Source: Hydrogenispora ethanolica (GTDB taxonomy: Bacteria > Bacillota > UBA4882 > UBA8346). From it: DNA of 64,000 nt. The position numbers and the translations under genes were made by a program. The notes under the pieces were generated by a model, which saw only the letters and a list, made by a program, of their open reading frames with translations, did no database searches and had not been told where the DNA came from. Positions within the stretch are counted from its first letter, which is position 1. The number at the start of each line of letters is the position of its first letter. Below, one piece after another: positions 52,326 through 60,964 of the stretch. The stretch spans positions 48,856 through 112,855 of the forward strand of contig NZ_SLUN01000019.1 in the NCBI RefSeq assembly GCF_004340685.1. Reading direction: 5' to 3'.

Positions 52326-54122
52326 CTACAGTAGATCGGACAAATCGTCCGGCTCCGTCTCCAGCAGGCCCTCGATCTCCTGGCCGAGCTTGGTGAAGCC
52401 CCGGTTCATCTCTTCCTGAGAACCGGACTGGGTGACCACTTCCATGATCCGCGCCTCGAAGCTCTTGCCGTGGCTCAGCTTGCTGATGACCCGTTCGCTC
52501 TCGCCGATCACCATCTCGAACATCCGCACTTTCTCATGGAGCAGCCGCAGCAGATGCTCCTCGATGGTGCCCCGCGTCGAAAGGTTGTAGATAAACACAT
52601 CGCGCGCCTGTCCCAAACGGTGGATCCGGCCGATCCGCTGCTCCAAGCGCATCGGATTCCAGGGCAGATCATAGTTGATCATCGTGTTGCAGAACTGGAG
52701 GTTGATGCCCTCGCCGCCCGATTCGGTGCAGACCAGCACTTGATATTTGGGATACTCCTTGAACTCGTATTTGGTGAACTCTTTCTTGCTGGCCGACAGA
52801 CTGCCGTCAAAGGCCAGACTGAAGATGCCGGCTTGCTCCAGCCGGGTCCGGATATAACTTTGGGTGGCCAGGAATTCCGTGAAGATGATCACCTTCTCCG
52901 GGGTCTTCTTGACCAGATCGATGACCACTTTCATCTTGGAGTTATCCTTGATCTGTTGCGCCAGCTTAAAAAGGGAGGCCGCCTGTTCTTGCCGTTCTTC
53001 CTCGATATTCATGGATTGCGCCAGTTTGAAGAGGGTCAATACCGCCGCGAAGGTGCTGGAACAGATCTCCCGTTGCAAGGTGAGCAGCGGCAGGCCGCCC
53101 ATGCCCGAGCTGTCCAGCCTCAAACTCTGGCGGATGAACTCGCTGACCTGATCATACAAGCTCTGCTCCAGATTAGTCAGGGTGATCGGGATGTCCTGGA
53201 CGTGCCGTTTGGTGAAACCCATATTCGAACCATGTTTGTTGCGGATCATGACCTCACTGAGGAGCCCCTTCAATTCCTGGGGATTCTTCGGTTTCCGCTT
53301 GTCATGGGTGTAGCGGCTTTTGAAGCTGCGGTAGTTGCCCAGCTGTCCGGGGCGGAGCAACGAGATCAGGTTGAAGAGTTCCTTCAGATCGTTCTGCAGC
53401 GGGGTGGCGGTCAGCAACAGAAAGTATTTCTTCTGAATGCTGTTCACAAACTGCCAGTTCTGGGTGGCGGTACTCTTCAGTTTATGGGCTTCGTCCACGA
53501 TCACCAGGTCAAAATAGAGATCCAGGATCTGCTGGCGGTGGATCTCTTTCTTGGCCGTGTCGATGGAAGCGATCAGGTAGTCATAATGAGCCCAGTCGTA
53601 TTCACGGCGGGCGATCAGGGTCGGAATCTCAAACTTCTCGCGTAGCTCGGTCTCCCATTGCCGGCAGAGGGTGGCCGGAGTCAGGATCAAAAAGCGTTTC
53701 ACCAGCCCGCGCAGCATATATTCTTTGAGAATCATTGCCGCTTCGATGGTCTTGCCCAGACCGACCTCGTCGGCGAGGATGGCCCGGCCGCGCATTTGGG
53801 AGATGACTTTTTTAACCGTTTCCAATTGGTGGGGATAGGCGATGACGCCGTTCTGGCGCCAATGCTCCTGCAGATGGCTGATGACCTGCAGCTCTTCAAA
53901 GCCTCGGCTGAGAGTCAGTTCCTCGCCGCGATAGTGCAGTAAAAAGGCTTCCCAGCTATCCCATTGTTTGCGGTGCATCGGCAACAAAAACCGGGCGAAG
54001 TCGTCGGAGACCTCGATCATCGGCTGAAAATCGGGAAAGAGTTGGGCCAGCTGCAGTGTGCCCTTTGGAACTTCCGGATTCTTCTCGGTAAGTTGATCCC
54101 TGGATATGGTCGATGATTCCAA
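52326..54122 (-). CDS. SNF2-family DEAD/DEAH helicase (YqhH/RapA-like)
   Basis: Swi2/Snf2 ATPase that translocates on double-stranded DNA. Helicase motifs in order: LADEVGLGKTIEAAMILKEY (motif I), LILTPATLCRQWETEL (Ia), LVIVDEAHKLKS (II, DEAH), LLLTATPLQNDLKELFNLIS (III), VIIFTEFLATQSYI (IV), VLVCTESGGEGINLQFCNTM (V) and LPWNPMRLEQRIGRIHRLGQ (VI). At 598 residues it is near the YqhH size and much shorter than RapA, lacking its N-terminal Tudor-like domains. The start is TTG at 54122 with GGAGGGG 5 nt upstream. Followed by the YqhG-like gene after 156 bp. Confidence 0.93.
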   Translation of the reverse strand: MESSTISRDQLTEKNPEVPKGTLQLAQLFPDFQPMIEVSDDFARFLLPMHRKQWDSWEAFLLHYRGEELTLSRGFEELQVISHLQEHWRQNGVIAYPHQLETVKKVISQMRGRAILADEVGLGKTIEAAMILKEYMLRGLVKRFLILTPATLCRQWETELREKFEIPTLIARREYDWAHYDYLIASIDTAKKEIHRQQILDLYFDLVIVDEAHKLKSTATQNWQFVNSIQKKYFLLLTATPLQNDLKELFNLISLLRPGQLGNYRSFKSRYTHDKRKPKNPQELKGLLSEVMIRNKHGSNMGFTKRHVQDIPITLTNLEQSLYDQVSEFIRQSLRLDSSGMGGLPLLTLQREICSSTFAAVLTLFKLAQSMNIEEERQEQAASLFKLAQQIKDNSKMKVVIDLVKKTPEKVIIFTEFLATQSYIRTRLEQAGIFSLAFDGSLSASKKEFTKYEFKEYPKYQVLVCTESGGEGINLQFCNTMINYDLPWNPMRLEQRIGRIHRLGQARDVFIYNLSTRGTIEEHLLRLLHEKVRMFEMVIGESERVISKLSHGKSFEARIMEVVTQSGSQEEMNRGFTKLGQEIEGLLETEPDDLSDLL

Positions 54123-54786
54123 GTTACCCCTCCGTCCATAGAACAGGAAGATAAGGCGCGGCCGTACCCGATTTCCATCGGGAAAGCTTGCCGAATATTG
54201 CGAGTGTTGAGTTATTATTATCGTTTTAGCTTTGTTTTAACCCTGCTGGAATTAAAGCGTTTGGGGGAATCCTTCCGCAGGCCGGAGTTTCTCCCGACGT
54301 TTCCGGAATCGCTTGTTTAATGGTTACCATTGGCGGTTATCTCTCCGGAAATGGCCTGGCCGATCTGGACCGGCGTTATTTTCGGGTGATTGGCGTACGC
54401 CTTTCAACAGAATGCTCAATTTTGACAACAAAATATACTCCGGCAATTGCTGCCGGAGAAGATTCGGTAACAAAATGAACTACGGCGGTTACTGACGAAG
54501 TTCATTCCAAAATGAAATCCTCAAATTTTGTTTCCCGTTATCCGCATTTAGCAACCCGCAATGGGGGACTGAAAGGAGGAAATCTGTTTCAAAGGGTATT
54601 CCCTGTGTTTATCCCGCCCATTTACGGAAATTTGGTTATAAAAAATTTGAGGGGAGGGAACTGAGGAAAGATGTTGAAGAGTAGAAAGATGGCATGACTG
54701 AAATCAGCTGGGCCGAAATCACTGTGAATTATTGATCCGATTCTCCGTTATCCGGACGGAAAGTCGTAATTCAGGAGGGAAAAACG
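54123..54786. other. Divergent intergenic region between SNF2 helicase and pta
   Basis: A 664-bp gap. The only clear structure is a perfect hairpin CTCCGGCA / TGCCGGAG with a 5-nt loop at about 54434-54454. A TTGACA at 54423 has no -10 at the right distance. A 60-codon frame here has no ribosome binding site. I recognise no riboswitch or RNA gene; promoters of both flanking genes should lie here. Confidence 0.4.
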
Positions 54787-55794
54787 ATGGATTTTTTACA
54801 GGTCATCAAGGAGAAAGCCAGCGCGGCGCAGCGTCGCATCATCCTGCCGGAGAGCGGTGACAGCCGGGTGCTGAAAGCGGCGCGGCAGATCGTCGACCAA
54901 AAGCTGGCCCGGATCACGTTGATCGGGGAAGAACGGCAACTGCCGCGACAGGCTTCGGATTTGAGGATCGACCTCTCGGACCTGGAGATCATCGAGCCTG
55001 CGGCACATCCCAAGCGTGAGCAGTATGTTAAAACTCTTTACCAGCTCCGCAGGGAAAAAGGATTGTCGTTGGACGAAGCCCGGGAGTTATTGAATAATCC
55101 TTTATATTTCGGAACCATGATGGTTTATTGTGGGGATATGGATGGCATGGTGGCCGGATCGATCAGCACCACCGGGAATGTGCTCCGGCCAGCCCTTCAG
55201 ATCATTAAAACGGAGCGGCGCTATCAGACGGTATCCGGTGCCTTCCTGATTTTTGTGCCGGATTGTATCCTCGGAGAGCATGGGTTGTTCGTCTTTGCCG
55301 ATTGCGCCGTGAATGTCAATCCTGATTCGCGGACGCTGGCGGAGATCGGCATTCAGGCCGGACATACTGCCAGGAATCTGGCAAATTTTGAGCCGGTCAT
55401 CAGCTTTCTCTCTTTTTCCACTCAAGGGAGCGCCAGCCATGAGATGGTCGACAAGGTCAGGGAAGCGGTTCAAATCGCCCGGGAAATGGAGCCCTCTTGG
55501 GCAATTGACGGCGAATTCCAAGCCGATGCCGCGCTGATCCCGGCGGTCGGACGCCAAAAAGCGCCGGGGAGCCCGGTGGCCGGCAAAGCCAATGTGCTCG
55601 TCTTCCCGGATCTGCAGTCCGGCAACATCGGGTATAAACTGGTGGAGCGGCTGGCCAAAGCCGTGGCGATCGGGCCAATCCTTCAGGGCATGGCCAAACC
55701 GGTGAATGATCTGTCGCGCGGCTGCAACAGCGATGATATCGTCAATATGGTCGCGATAACTGCGGTGCAAGCTCAAGCCACGATCCGTCCGTAA
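54787..55794 (+). CDS. pta: Phosphate acetyltransferase
   Basis: Converts acetyl-CoA and phosphate to acetyl phosphate, the first step of acetate formation with ATP gain. It is the short form (335 residues, catalytic domain only). Motifs: RIILPESGDSRVLKAARQIV, NPLYFGTMMVYCGDMDGMVA, GSISTTGNVLRPALQIIKTE, FADCAVNVNPDSRTLAEIGI, LSFSTQGSASHEMVDKVREA, GELQFDAA-like IDGEFQADAALIPAVGRQKA and NVLVFPDLQSGNIGYKLVER. AGGAGGG is 7 nt before the ATG. No acetate kinase gene is adjacent. Confidence 0.96.
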   Translation: MDFLQVIKEKASAAQRRIILPESGDSRVLKAARQIVDQKLARITLIGEERQLPRQASDLRIDLSDLEIIEPAAHPKREQYVKTLYQLRREKGLSLDEARELLNNPLYFGTMMVYCGDMDGMVAGSISTTGNVLRPALQIIKTERRYQTVSGAFLIFVPDCILGEHGLFVFADCAVNVNPDSRTLAEIGIQAGHTARNLANFEPVISFLSFSTQGSASHEMVDKVREAVQIAREMEPSWAIDGEFQADAALIPAVGRQKAPGSPVAGKANVLVFPDLQSGNIGYKLVERLAKAVAIGPILQGMAKPVNDLSRGCNSDDIVNMVAITAVQAQATIRP

Positions 55795-55949
55795 AGTTCA
55801 GAGCGTTTGGAAACGGAGCGTCCCGGTAAAATGATGGGCAAGGAACCGGGAGCTGAATAGAAGCGGTTCTTTTTCAAGCGGGTATCTTCTCCGGCAGGAA
55901 CGTTCAGTCCGATCGTCGAATCTTTAAGTTTGGAAAAGTGAGGGTAACG

Positions 55950-58415
55950 ATGAACGTTCAACGATTTTTGGATAAAATCACCGCCGATCGGAACTATCAG
56001 GGGCAGATCGTCTTCGAGCAACAGTCCTTTGCGAAGGAAGCGGTCTGGGGCCGGCTCGATCCGCCGCTCAGCGAACCGGTTCAACGCTTATTGGCGGAAC
56101 GGGAGATCAAGGATCTCTATTCCCACCAGGCCGATGCCATCAATGCTATCCGCAGCGGCCGCCATACGGTGGTGGTGACCGGGACCGCCAGCGGCAAAAC
56201 GCTCTGCTATCATCTGCCCGCCTTGGAAAGCTACCTGGCGGACCCCCAGAGCCGGGCGCTTTTTCTCTATCCCACCAAAGCGCTGGCCCAGGATCAATTA
56301 AAAAGCCTGCAACGGCTGGTTGAGGGTCTGCCGGCGCCGCCGCCGGCGATGGGCACCTATGACGGCGACACGCCGGTCAACCTCCGCAAAACCCTGCGCG
56401 ATCGCGGCAATTTCGTCCTGACCAACCCGGATATGCTGCACCAGGGGATCCTGCCGAAGCATCCCGCCTGGTCCGCCTTTTTCACCAATTTAAAATACGT
56501 GGTCATCGATGAGGTCCATACGTACCGGGGCGTCTTCGGTTCCAACGTCGCCAATGTGATGCGGCGGCTGATCCGGATCTGCCGTCATTACGGCAGCATG
56601 CCGGTTTTCATCGCGGCTTCGGCCACCATCCATAATCCGTTGGAACATGCCCAGGAACTGGTGGGACTGCCGATGGAACTGGTGGATAACGACGGATCGC
56701 CGCGCGGCAGTAAACATTTTATCTTTTGGAACCCGCCGTATTTGGATGAAACCCGGACCGAACGGCGTAGCGCCAATACGGAAGCGGCCTGGCTGATGAC
56801 AGAGCTGATCCGGGAGCGGATTCCCACCATCACCTTTACCAAGGCCCGGGTCGTTACCGAGTTGCTCTACCGTTATGTCCAGGATCAATTGCAACGTTAC
56901 AGTCCGTCGCTGGCCGGGAAGATCCGGGCCTACCGGGGCGGCTACCTGCCGGAGGAACGCCGTGAGATCGAGCGGCAACTTTTCTCCGGTGAATTGCTGG
57001 GAGTGGCCAGCACCAATGCGTTGGAGCTCGGTATCGATATCGGCCAATTGGACGCCTGCCTGATCACCGGCTATCCGGGGACCATCGCTTCCACCTGGCA
57101 ACAAGCCGGGCGGGTCGGCCGGGCGCACGAGGAGTCGCTGGTGGTGTACATTCCGCACCAGAATCCCATCGATCAGTACCTGGTCAAGAACCCCCAATAC
57201 TTTTTCGAACGGAATCCCGAGGCCGCGGTGATCGATCCCAATAATCCCCATATTCTCATGGGCCACCTCCGTTGCGCCGCGCTGGAAGGGCCAGTGAGCG
57301 GACTGGATTGCCAATCGTTCGGGGCCTACGCTCCGGCCTTGCTGGAACTGTTGGGCGAGGCGGGGGAGTTGAAACAGCTGCAGCACCAGTGGTACTGGCG
57401 GTCGAACGGCTTCCCGCCGGCCGATGTCAGCTTGCGCAATATCTCCGACAATACTTTCAGCATCGTCGATGTCACCGTCAAACCCGGCAAAGTCATTGGC
57501 ACGCTGGAAGAGGCCAGCGCCTATCAGCAGATCTATACCGAAGCCATCTATCTGCACGACGGCGAGACCTATTTCGTCAAAGAAATGAACGTACCCCAAA
57601 AAGTCTCCTATGTCGAGAAGATCGATGTCGATTACTATACCCAGTCCATCACCGAGGTACAGATTACTACCACCGCCAAGGAGCTGGAGCGGGAATGGCG
57701 CAAGGCCGCCACCGGGTTCGGCGACGTGGAAGTGATGATCAAACCGTATCTGTTCCGGAAGATCAAGTTCGGCTCCAGGGACAGCATCGGTTTTGGCAAG
57801 ATTGACTTGGAACCGCAGGTAATGCAGACCAATGCGCTTTGGGTCGTGCCGCCGCCGTCGACTTTGCACCGGGTCAAAGAGTTTCAGCGGGATCCGGTCG
57901 AGGCGATGCTCGGCATCGCCAATGTGCTCACCGAAGTCCTGCCGTTTCTGGTGATGTGCGATACCGGGGATATCGGTTCGGTGGTCGATCTGAAAAACAA
58001 CGGCGCACCGTCGATTTTCGTCTATGACAAGTTCCCGGGCGGTATCGGGTTTGCCCACCGTTCGTTCGAAAGCGTGGAAGACCTTTTCCATAAGGCGCTG
58101 GAACTGATTCAAACCTGTTCCTGCGAGGACGGCTGCCCGTCGTGTGTCGGATCGCCGCTGCCGCCCAATCCCCAATTGGATCCGGATACTACCGCCAAAG
58201 GGCGGATCCCCGACAAGGAAGGGGCGCTAATCATCCTGCATGACCTGTTGGAATTGGAACCCTACGTCCCGAAGGAACGGAAAGCGCCGGCCGTGGCCGG
58301 CGCAAGCGCGACGCCGGTGCCGGATGTCCCGTATCCGCCGTTGCTTCGCCTGCCCGAGAAGATCGAACAACAGCTCCGCCAGAAACTGGCGATGCCGAGG
58401 AGGAAAAACGAATGA
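55950..58415 (+). CDS. DEAD/DEAH-box helicase with C-terminal DUF1998/zinc-binding domain (MrfA/YprA-like)
   Basis: 3'-5' DNA helicase of the MrfA type, which in B. subtilis takes part in mitomycin C lesion repair. Motifs: VVVTGTASGKTLCYHLPALE (I), ALFLYPTKALAQDQL (Ia), VVIDEVHTYRGVFGSN (II, DEVH), IAASATIHNPLEHAQ (III), ASTNALELGIDIGQLDACLI (V) and STWQQAGRVGRAHEESL (VI, QxxGRxGR). The C-terminal CSCEDGCPSCVG supplies the four-Cys metal site of this family. The ATG at 55950 has GAGGG 6 nt upstream. At 821 residues it is longer than B. subtilis MrfA. Its stop overlaps the next start (ATGA), tying it to the methionine-salvage genes. Confidence 0.93.
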   Translation: MNVQRFLDKITADRNYQGQIVFEQQSFAKEAVWGRLDPPLSEPVQRLLAEREIKDLYSHQADAINAIRSGRHTVVVTGTASGKTLCYHLPALESYLADPQSRALFLYPTKALAQDQLKSLQRLVEGLPAPPPAMGTYDGDTPVNLRKTLRDRGNFVLTNPDMLHQGILPKHPAWSAFFTNLKYVVIDEVHTYRGVFGSNVANVMRRLIRICRHYGSMPVFIAASATIHNPLEHAQELVGLPMELVDNDGSPRGSKHFIFWNPPYLDETRTERRSANTEAAWLMTELIRERIPTITFTKARVVTELLYRYVQDQLQRYSPSLAGKIRAYRGGYLPEERREIERQLFSGELLGVASTNALELGIDIGQLDACLITGYPGTIASTWQQAGRVGRAHEESLVVYIPHQNPIDQYLVKNPQYFFERNPEAAVIDPNNPHILMGHLRCAALEGPVSGLDCQSFGAYAPALLELLGEAGELKQLQHQWYWRSNGFPPADVSLRNISDNTFSIVDVTVKPGKVIGTLEEASAYQQIYTEAIYLHDGETYFVKEMNVPQKVSYVEKIDVDYYTQSITEVQITTTAKELEREWRKAATGFGDVEVMIKPYLFRKIKFGSRDSIGFGKIDLEPQVMQTNALWVVPPPSTLHRVKEFQRDPVEAMLGIANVLTEVLPFLVMCDTGDIGSVVDLKNNGAPSIFVYDKFPGGIGFAHRSFESVEDLFHKALELIQTCSCEDGCPSCVGSPLPPNPQLDPDTTAKGRIPDKEGALIILHDLLELEPYVPKERKAPAVAGASATPVPDVPYPPLLRLPEKIEQQLRQKLAMPRRKNE

Positions 58416-59200
58416 ATGAGATCAAATTGGCCGTTATCGGCGGCTCCGGGGTATATCAGCCTGCGATGCTGGATGACGTCTCGGAAGTCGCCGTGGAAAC
58501 CCCCTATGGGGAGATCCGGCCCATGGTCGGAAAGATCGCTGGAAGGCAGGTTGCCTTTCTGGCGCGGCACGGCAGGGAGCATTCGCTGCTGCCGCATCAA
58601 TTGAACTACCGGGCCAATATTTGGGGATTGAAAAGTCTGGGAGTGGAACGGATCATCGCCACCACGGCGGTGGGGAGCCTGCGCGAAGAGCTGGCCCCTG
58701 GAGCGCTGGTCCTGGTGGATCAGTTTTTGGATTTTACCAAGCAACGGCCGTTGACCTTCTTTGAAAGTGGCGAGGTACACCGGGCCCACATTGACGTGAC
58801 CGAGCCCTATTGTCCGGATCTCCGGCGCCAGCTCGAAGGGGCGGCGACTTCCGCCGGGATCGCGGTTCATTCCGGGGGTTGTTATGTCTGCGCCGAAGGG
58901 CCGCGCTATGAAACCGCGGCGGAGATCCGCATGTACAGCCAGTTGGGCGGAGCGGTGGTCGGGATGACCGGCGTACCCGAGGTGGTGCTCGCCCGGGAAC
59001 TCGGAATCTGTTACGCCGGAGTCAGCATGGTCACGAACTGGGCGGCGGGGATCAGTCCCATTCGCTTGGATCATGCCGATGTGGTCCAGATTATGAACGA
59101 ACATGGCCAAAAAATTGTCAATCTGATCATCGGCTGTTATCAAGCGATCGGCGCCGTTTCCGACTGCGGTTGCCGGCGCGGTTCGGAGGGAAAAGAATGA
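58412..59200 (+). CDS. S-methyl-5'-thioadenosine (or -inosine) phosphorylase
   Basis: Purine phosphorylase of the PNP/MTAP family that splits methylthioadenosine to methylthioribose 1-phosphate. Phosphate and substrate motifs: LAVIGGSGVYQPAM, FLARHGREHSLLPHQLNYRA, IIATTAVGSLREELAPGALV, YVCAEGPRYETAAEIRMYSQ and GAVVGMTGVPEVVLARELGI, with the purine-contact Asp pattern close to the end (VTNWAAGISPIRLDHADVV). Choice between adenosine and inosine substrates is not possible by eye. Length 262. The ATG overlaps the helicase stop and the stop overlaps mtnA, so three genes are translationally coupled. Confidence 0.92.
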   Translation: MNEIKLAVIGGSGVYQPAMLDDVSEVAVETPYGEIRPMVGKIAGRQVAFLARHGREHSLLPHQLNYRANIWGLKSLGVERIIATTAVGSLREELAPGALVLVDQFLDFTKQRPLTFFESGEVHRAHIDVTEPYCPDLRRQLEGAATSAGIAVHSGGCYVCAEGPRYETAAEIRMYSQLGGAVVGMTGVPEVVLARELGICYAGVSMVTNWAAGISPIRLDHADVVQIMNEHGQKIVNLIIGCYQAIGAVSDCGCRRGSEGKE

Positions 59201-60243
59201 GCGGGTGGCGCACTTTCGCCTGGCAAGACGGCCGGCTGACGTTCCTCGATCAGACGTTGCTGCCGGGAGAGACCCGTTATATTACCACCCAAGACTATCG
59301 GGTCGTCGCTGACGCCATTCGACGGCTCAAAGTCCGGGGTGCGCCGGCCATTGGGATCGCGGCCGCTTACGGAGTGGTGCTGGGAGCGAAGGAACTCGCC
59401 GGAGCGGCGCAGTTTGGCGAGAAAGTCCGGCAGGTCATCTCCGAACTGGCGGAGACCCGTCCGACTGCAGTCAATCTGTTTTGGGCGCTCAAACGGCAAC
59501 AGGCCGTGCTGGAACGGAACGAATCTCAGGCAGAAGCGGCGATGATTATCACCGCCTTAGAGAATGAAGCTTGCCAAATTGCCGCCGAGGACGAACAAGT
59601 TTGCCGGGCCATTGGGGAGAATGGCGCGACGCTCTTGGCGGATGGGATCACCGTACTGACCCATTGCAATGCGGGGGCATTGGCTACTGCCGCCTATGGG
59701 ACGGCTCTCTCCGCCATCCGCATGGCTCACCGGCAAGGCAAACGGATTAGCGTCTTTGCCGATGAGACCCGTCCGTTGCTGCAAGGCGCGCGTCTGACCG
59801 TTTGGGAACTGATGCAGGAAGGGATCCCGGTGACTTTAATCACAGACAATATGGCTGCCGCAGTTATGCATTTGGGCAAGGTTCAAGCGGTGATCGTGGG
59901 CGCTGACCGGATCACCGCCAACGGGGATGTCGCCAATAAGATCGGCACCTATGGTTTGGCGGTGCTTGCCAAGGAGCATGGCATCCCGTTTTATGTGGCG
60001 GCGCCGCTCTCGACCATCGATCTGGAGCTGGCTTCCGGAGCGGATATTCCCATTGAGGAACGGGCTGCCGCGGAGGTCACTTCTTTTGGCGGGATCCCGG
60101 TCGCCCCGGAAGGAGTCGCGGTCTTCAATCCGGCCTTTGACGTCACGCCGGCCAAATACGTGACAGCGATCATCACCGAAAAGGGCATCGCTACCGGGGA
60201 CTGGAAGCGTACTTTTCGAAGCTGGATTACACCAAATGAATAA
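59197..60243 (+). CDS. mtnA: Methylthioribose-1-phosphate isomerase
   Basis: Converts methylthioribose 1-phosphate to methylthioribulose 1-phosphate in methionine salvage; eIF2B-alpha-like fold. Motifs: TQDYRVVADAIRRLKVRGAP, AIGIAAAYGVVLGAKEL, LTHCNAGALATAAYGTALSA (catalytic Cys), FADETRPLLQGARLTVWELM, VGADRITANGDVANKIGTYG (catalytic Asp) and YVAAPLSTIDLELASGADIP. The ATG at 59197 with GGAGGG 7 nt upstream overlaps the preceding stop; the frame upstream of it is inside that gene. Length 348. The next steps (mtnB and so on) are not in the window, so a partial or shunt pathway is possible. Confidence 0.96.
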   Translation: MSGWRTFAWQDGRLTFLDQTLLPGETRYITTQDYRVVADAIRRLKVRGAPAIGIAAAYGVVLGAKELAGAAQFGEKVRQVISELAETRPTAVNLFWALKRQQAVLERNESQAEAAMIITALENEACQIAAEDEQVCRAIGENGATLLADGITVLTHCNAGALATAAYGTALSAIRMAHRQGKRISVFADETRPLLQGARLTVWELMQEGIPVTLITDNMAAAVMHLGKVQAVIVGADRITANGDVANKIGTYGLAVLAKEHGIPFYVAAPLSTIDLELASGADIPIEERAAAEVTSFGGIPVAPEGVAVFNPAFDVTPAKYVTAIITEKGIATGDWKRTFRSWITPNE

Positions 60244-60272
60244 AAGACCGTGCTTAAAAGCTCGGTCTTTTG
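60242..60272. terminator. Bidirectional terminator between mtnA and the zinc-ribbon gene
   Basis: Stem AAAGACCG / CGGTCTTT with an A run before and T run after, directly behind the mtnA stop. On the minus strand it covers the end of the small zinc-ribbon frame. Confidence 0.8.
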
Positions 60273-60394
60273 GCTGCTACAAACTTGCCGGCTCCATAGA
60301 GCGGCAAAGAATGATAGACTTGGAAACAGTGGGGACAAAACCACTTTCCTTCGGCCCGTAATAATTTGTGGCGCCGACATAGCGGGCATATCAT
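60254..60394 (-). CDS. 46-residue zinc-ribbon protein
   Basis: A short minus-strand gene. It starts ATG at 60394 with AGAGGTGA 6 nt upstream, an excellent ribosome binding site, and ends TAA at 60254-60256. The peptide begins MICPLCRRHKLLRAEGKWFC and continues PHCFQVYHSLPLYGAGKFV. Cys at 3, 6, 20 and 23 form a C-x2-C-x13-C-x2-C zinc ribbon, and the aromatic residues around the second pair fit the fold. Function is unknown; such mini zinc ribbons bind nucleic acids or proteins. It converges on mtnA within a shared terminator. The match of motif, start and length makes it likely real. Confidence 0.72.
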   Translation of the reverse strand: MICPLCRRHKLLRAEGKWFCPHCFQVYHSLPLYGAGKFVAAKRPSF

Positions 60395-60601
60395 GTTATC
60401 ACCTCTATCCAACGGTTTTCATATGCCCAGATGAACCAGGATATATTCATCATATGCCATAAAGTCTTCCGTCGTCCAGTTAAGAAACGATGGAAATGAT
60501 GATAATATTTGGTTCAGACCGGTTTAAGAAATTTGAAAATCAATCATGATTCTCCGTCGGCCAGAGATACTATGGTTATCTCGACGAAAGGAGGGTCCGG
60601 T

Positions 60602-60781
60602 TTGGCCAAGAAACCGCAGAAAAACGACAGCAAACGGATGGAGACCGCTTCTGAAATATCCGCCATCCATGAGCATGCCGAGAGCAGTCGGCATGGAGAC
60701 ATGGAGTATGCCAGCGATTTATTGACCGACGTTTCGCAATCCGGCATGAACAAGCGGCGACAACCCCGGAAAAAACAGTAA
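60602..60781 (+). CDS. Small, charged 59-residue protein, unknown function
   Basis: Starts at TTG 60602 with AAAGGAGGG 6 nt upstream; longer frames to 60509 lack such a site. The product is hydrophilic, with a basic N-terminus (AKKPQKNDSKRMETASEISA), an acidic middle (HEHAESSRHGDMEYASDLL) and a basic tail (MNKRRQPRKKQ). No membrane segment or Cys. Size, lack of hydrophobic core and sporulating host recall small spore proteins, but no SASP motif is convincing. A GC hairpin (GGGCGTC / GACGCCT) follows. Confidence 0.6.
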   Translation: MAKKPQKNDSKRMETASEISAIHEHAESSRHGDMEYASDLLTDVSQSGMNKRRQPRKKQ

Positions 60782-60820
60782 CCTCTCATCTGGAAGGGGC
60801 GTCTCCGACGCCTCTTCTGC

Positions 60821-60849
60821 TTGTTTACGCCCAGCGGATATGCTATGAT
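60821..60849 (+). promoter_or_regulatory. Sigma-A promoter of gltX
   Basis: TTGTTT (60821-60826), a 17-nt spacer and TATGAT (60844-60849) with the TGC extension. It leaves a leader of about 110 nt before gltX. Confidence 0.65.
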
Positions 60850-60964
60850 ATAAAGACTGAGTTGCCACGGGGAACCTATGGTAGCTCTCGCCGGATCAAT
60901 CCATGATGCGGCTCTTTTTGAGATGAAAACGAATTCGAAAATGTTATTTGGGAGTGACCGTTCG

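Noticed and set aside
54313..54495. 60-codon frame in the SNF2-pta gap
   Set aside because: No ribosome binding site, no recognisable features and a hairpin within it.
56490..58175. Minus-strand 561-codon frame opposite the helicase gene
   Set aside because: Antisense of a GC-rich gene with complete helicase motifs; the translated sequence looks like codon-shadow composition rich in Gly, Arg and Asp.
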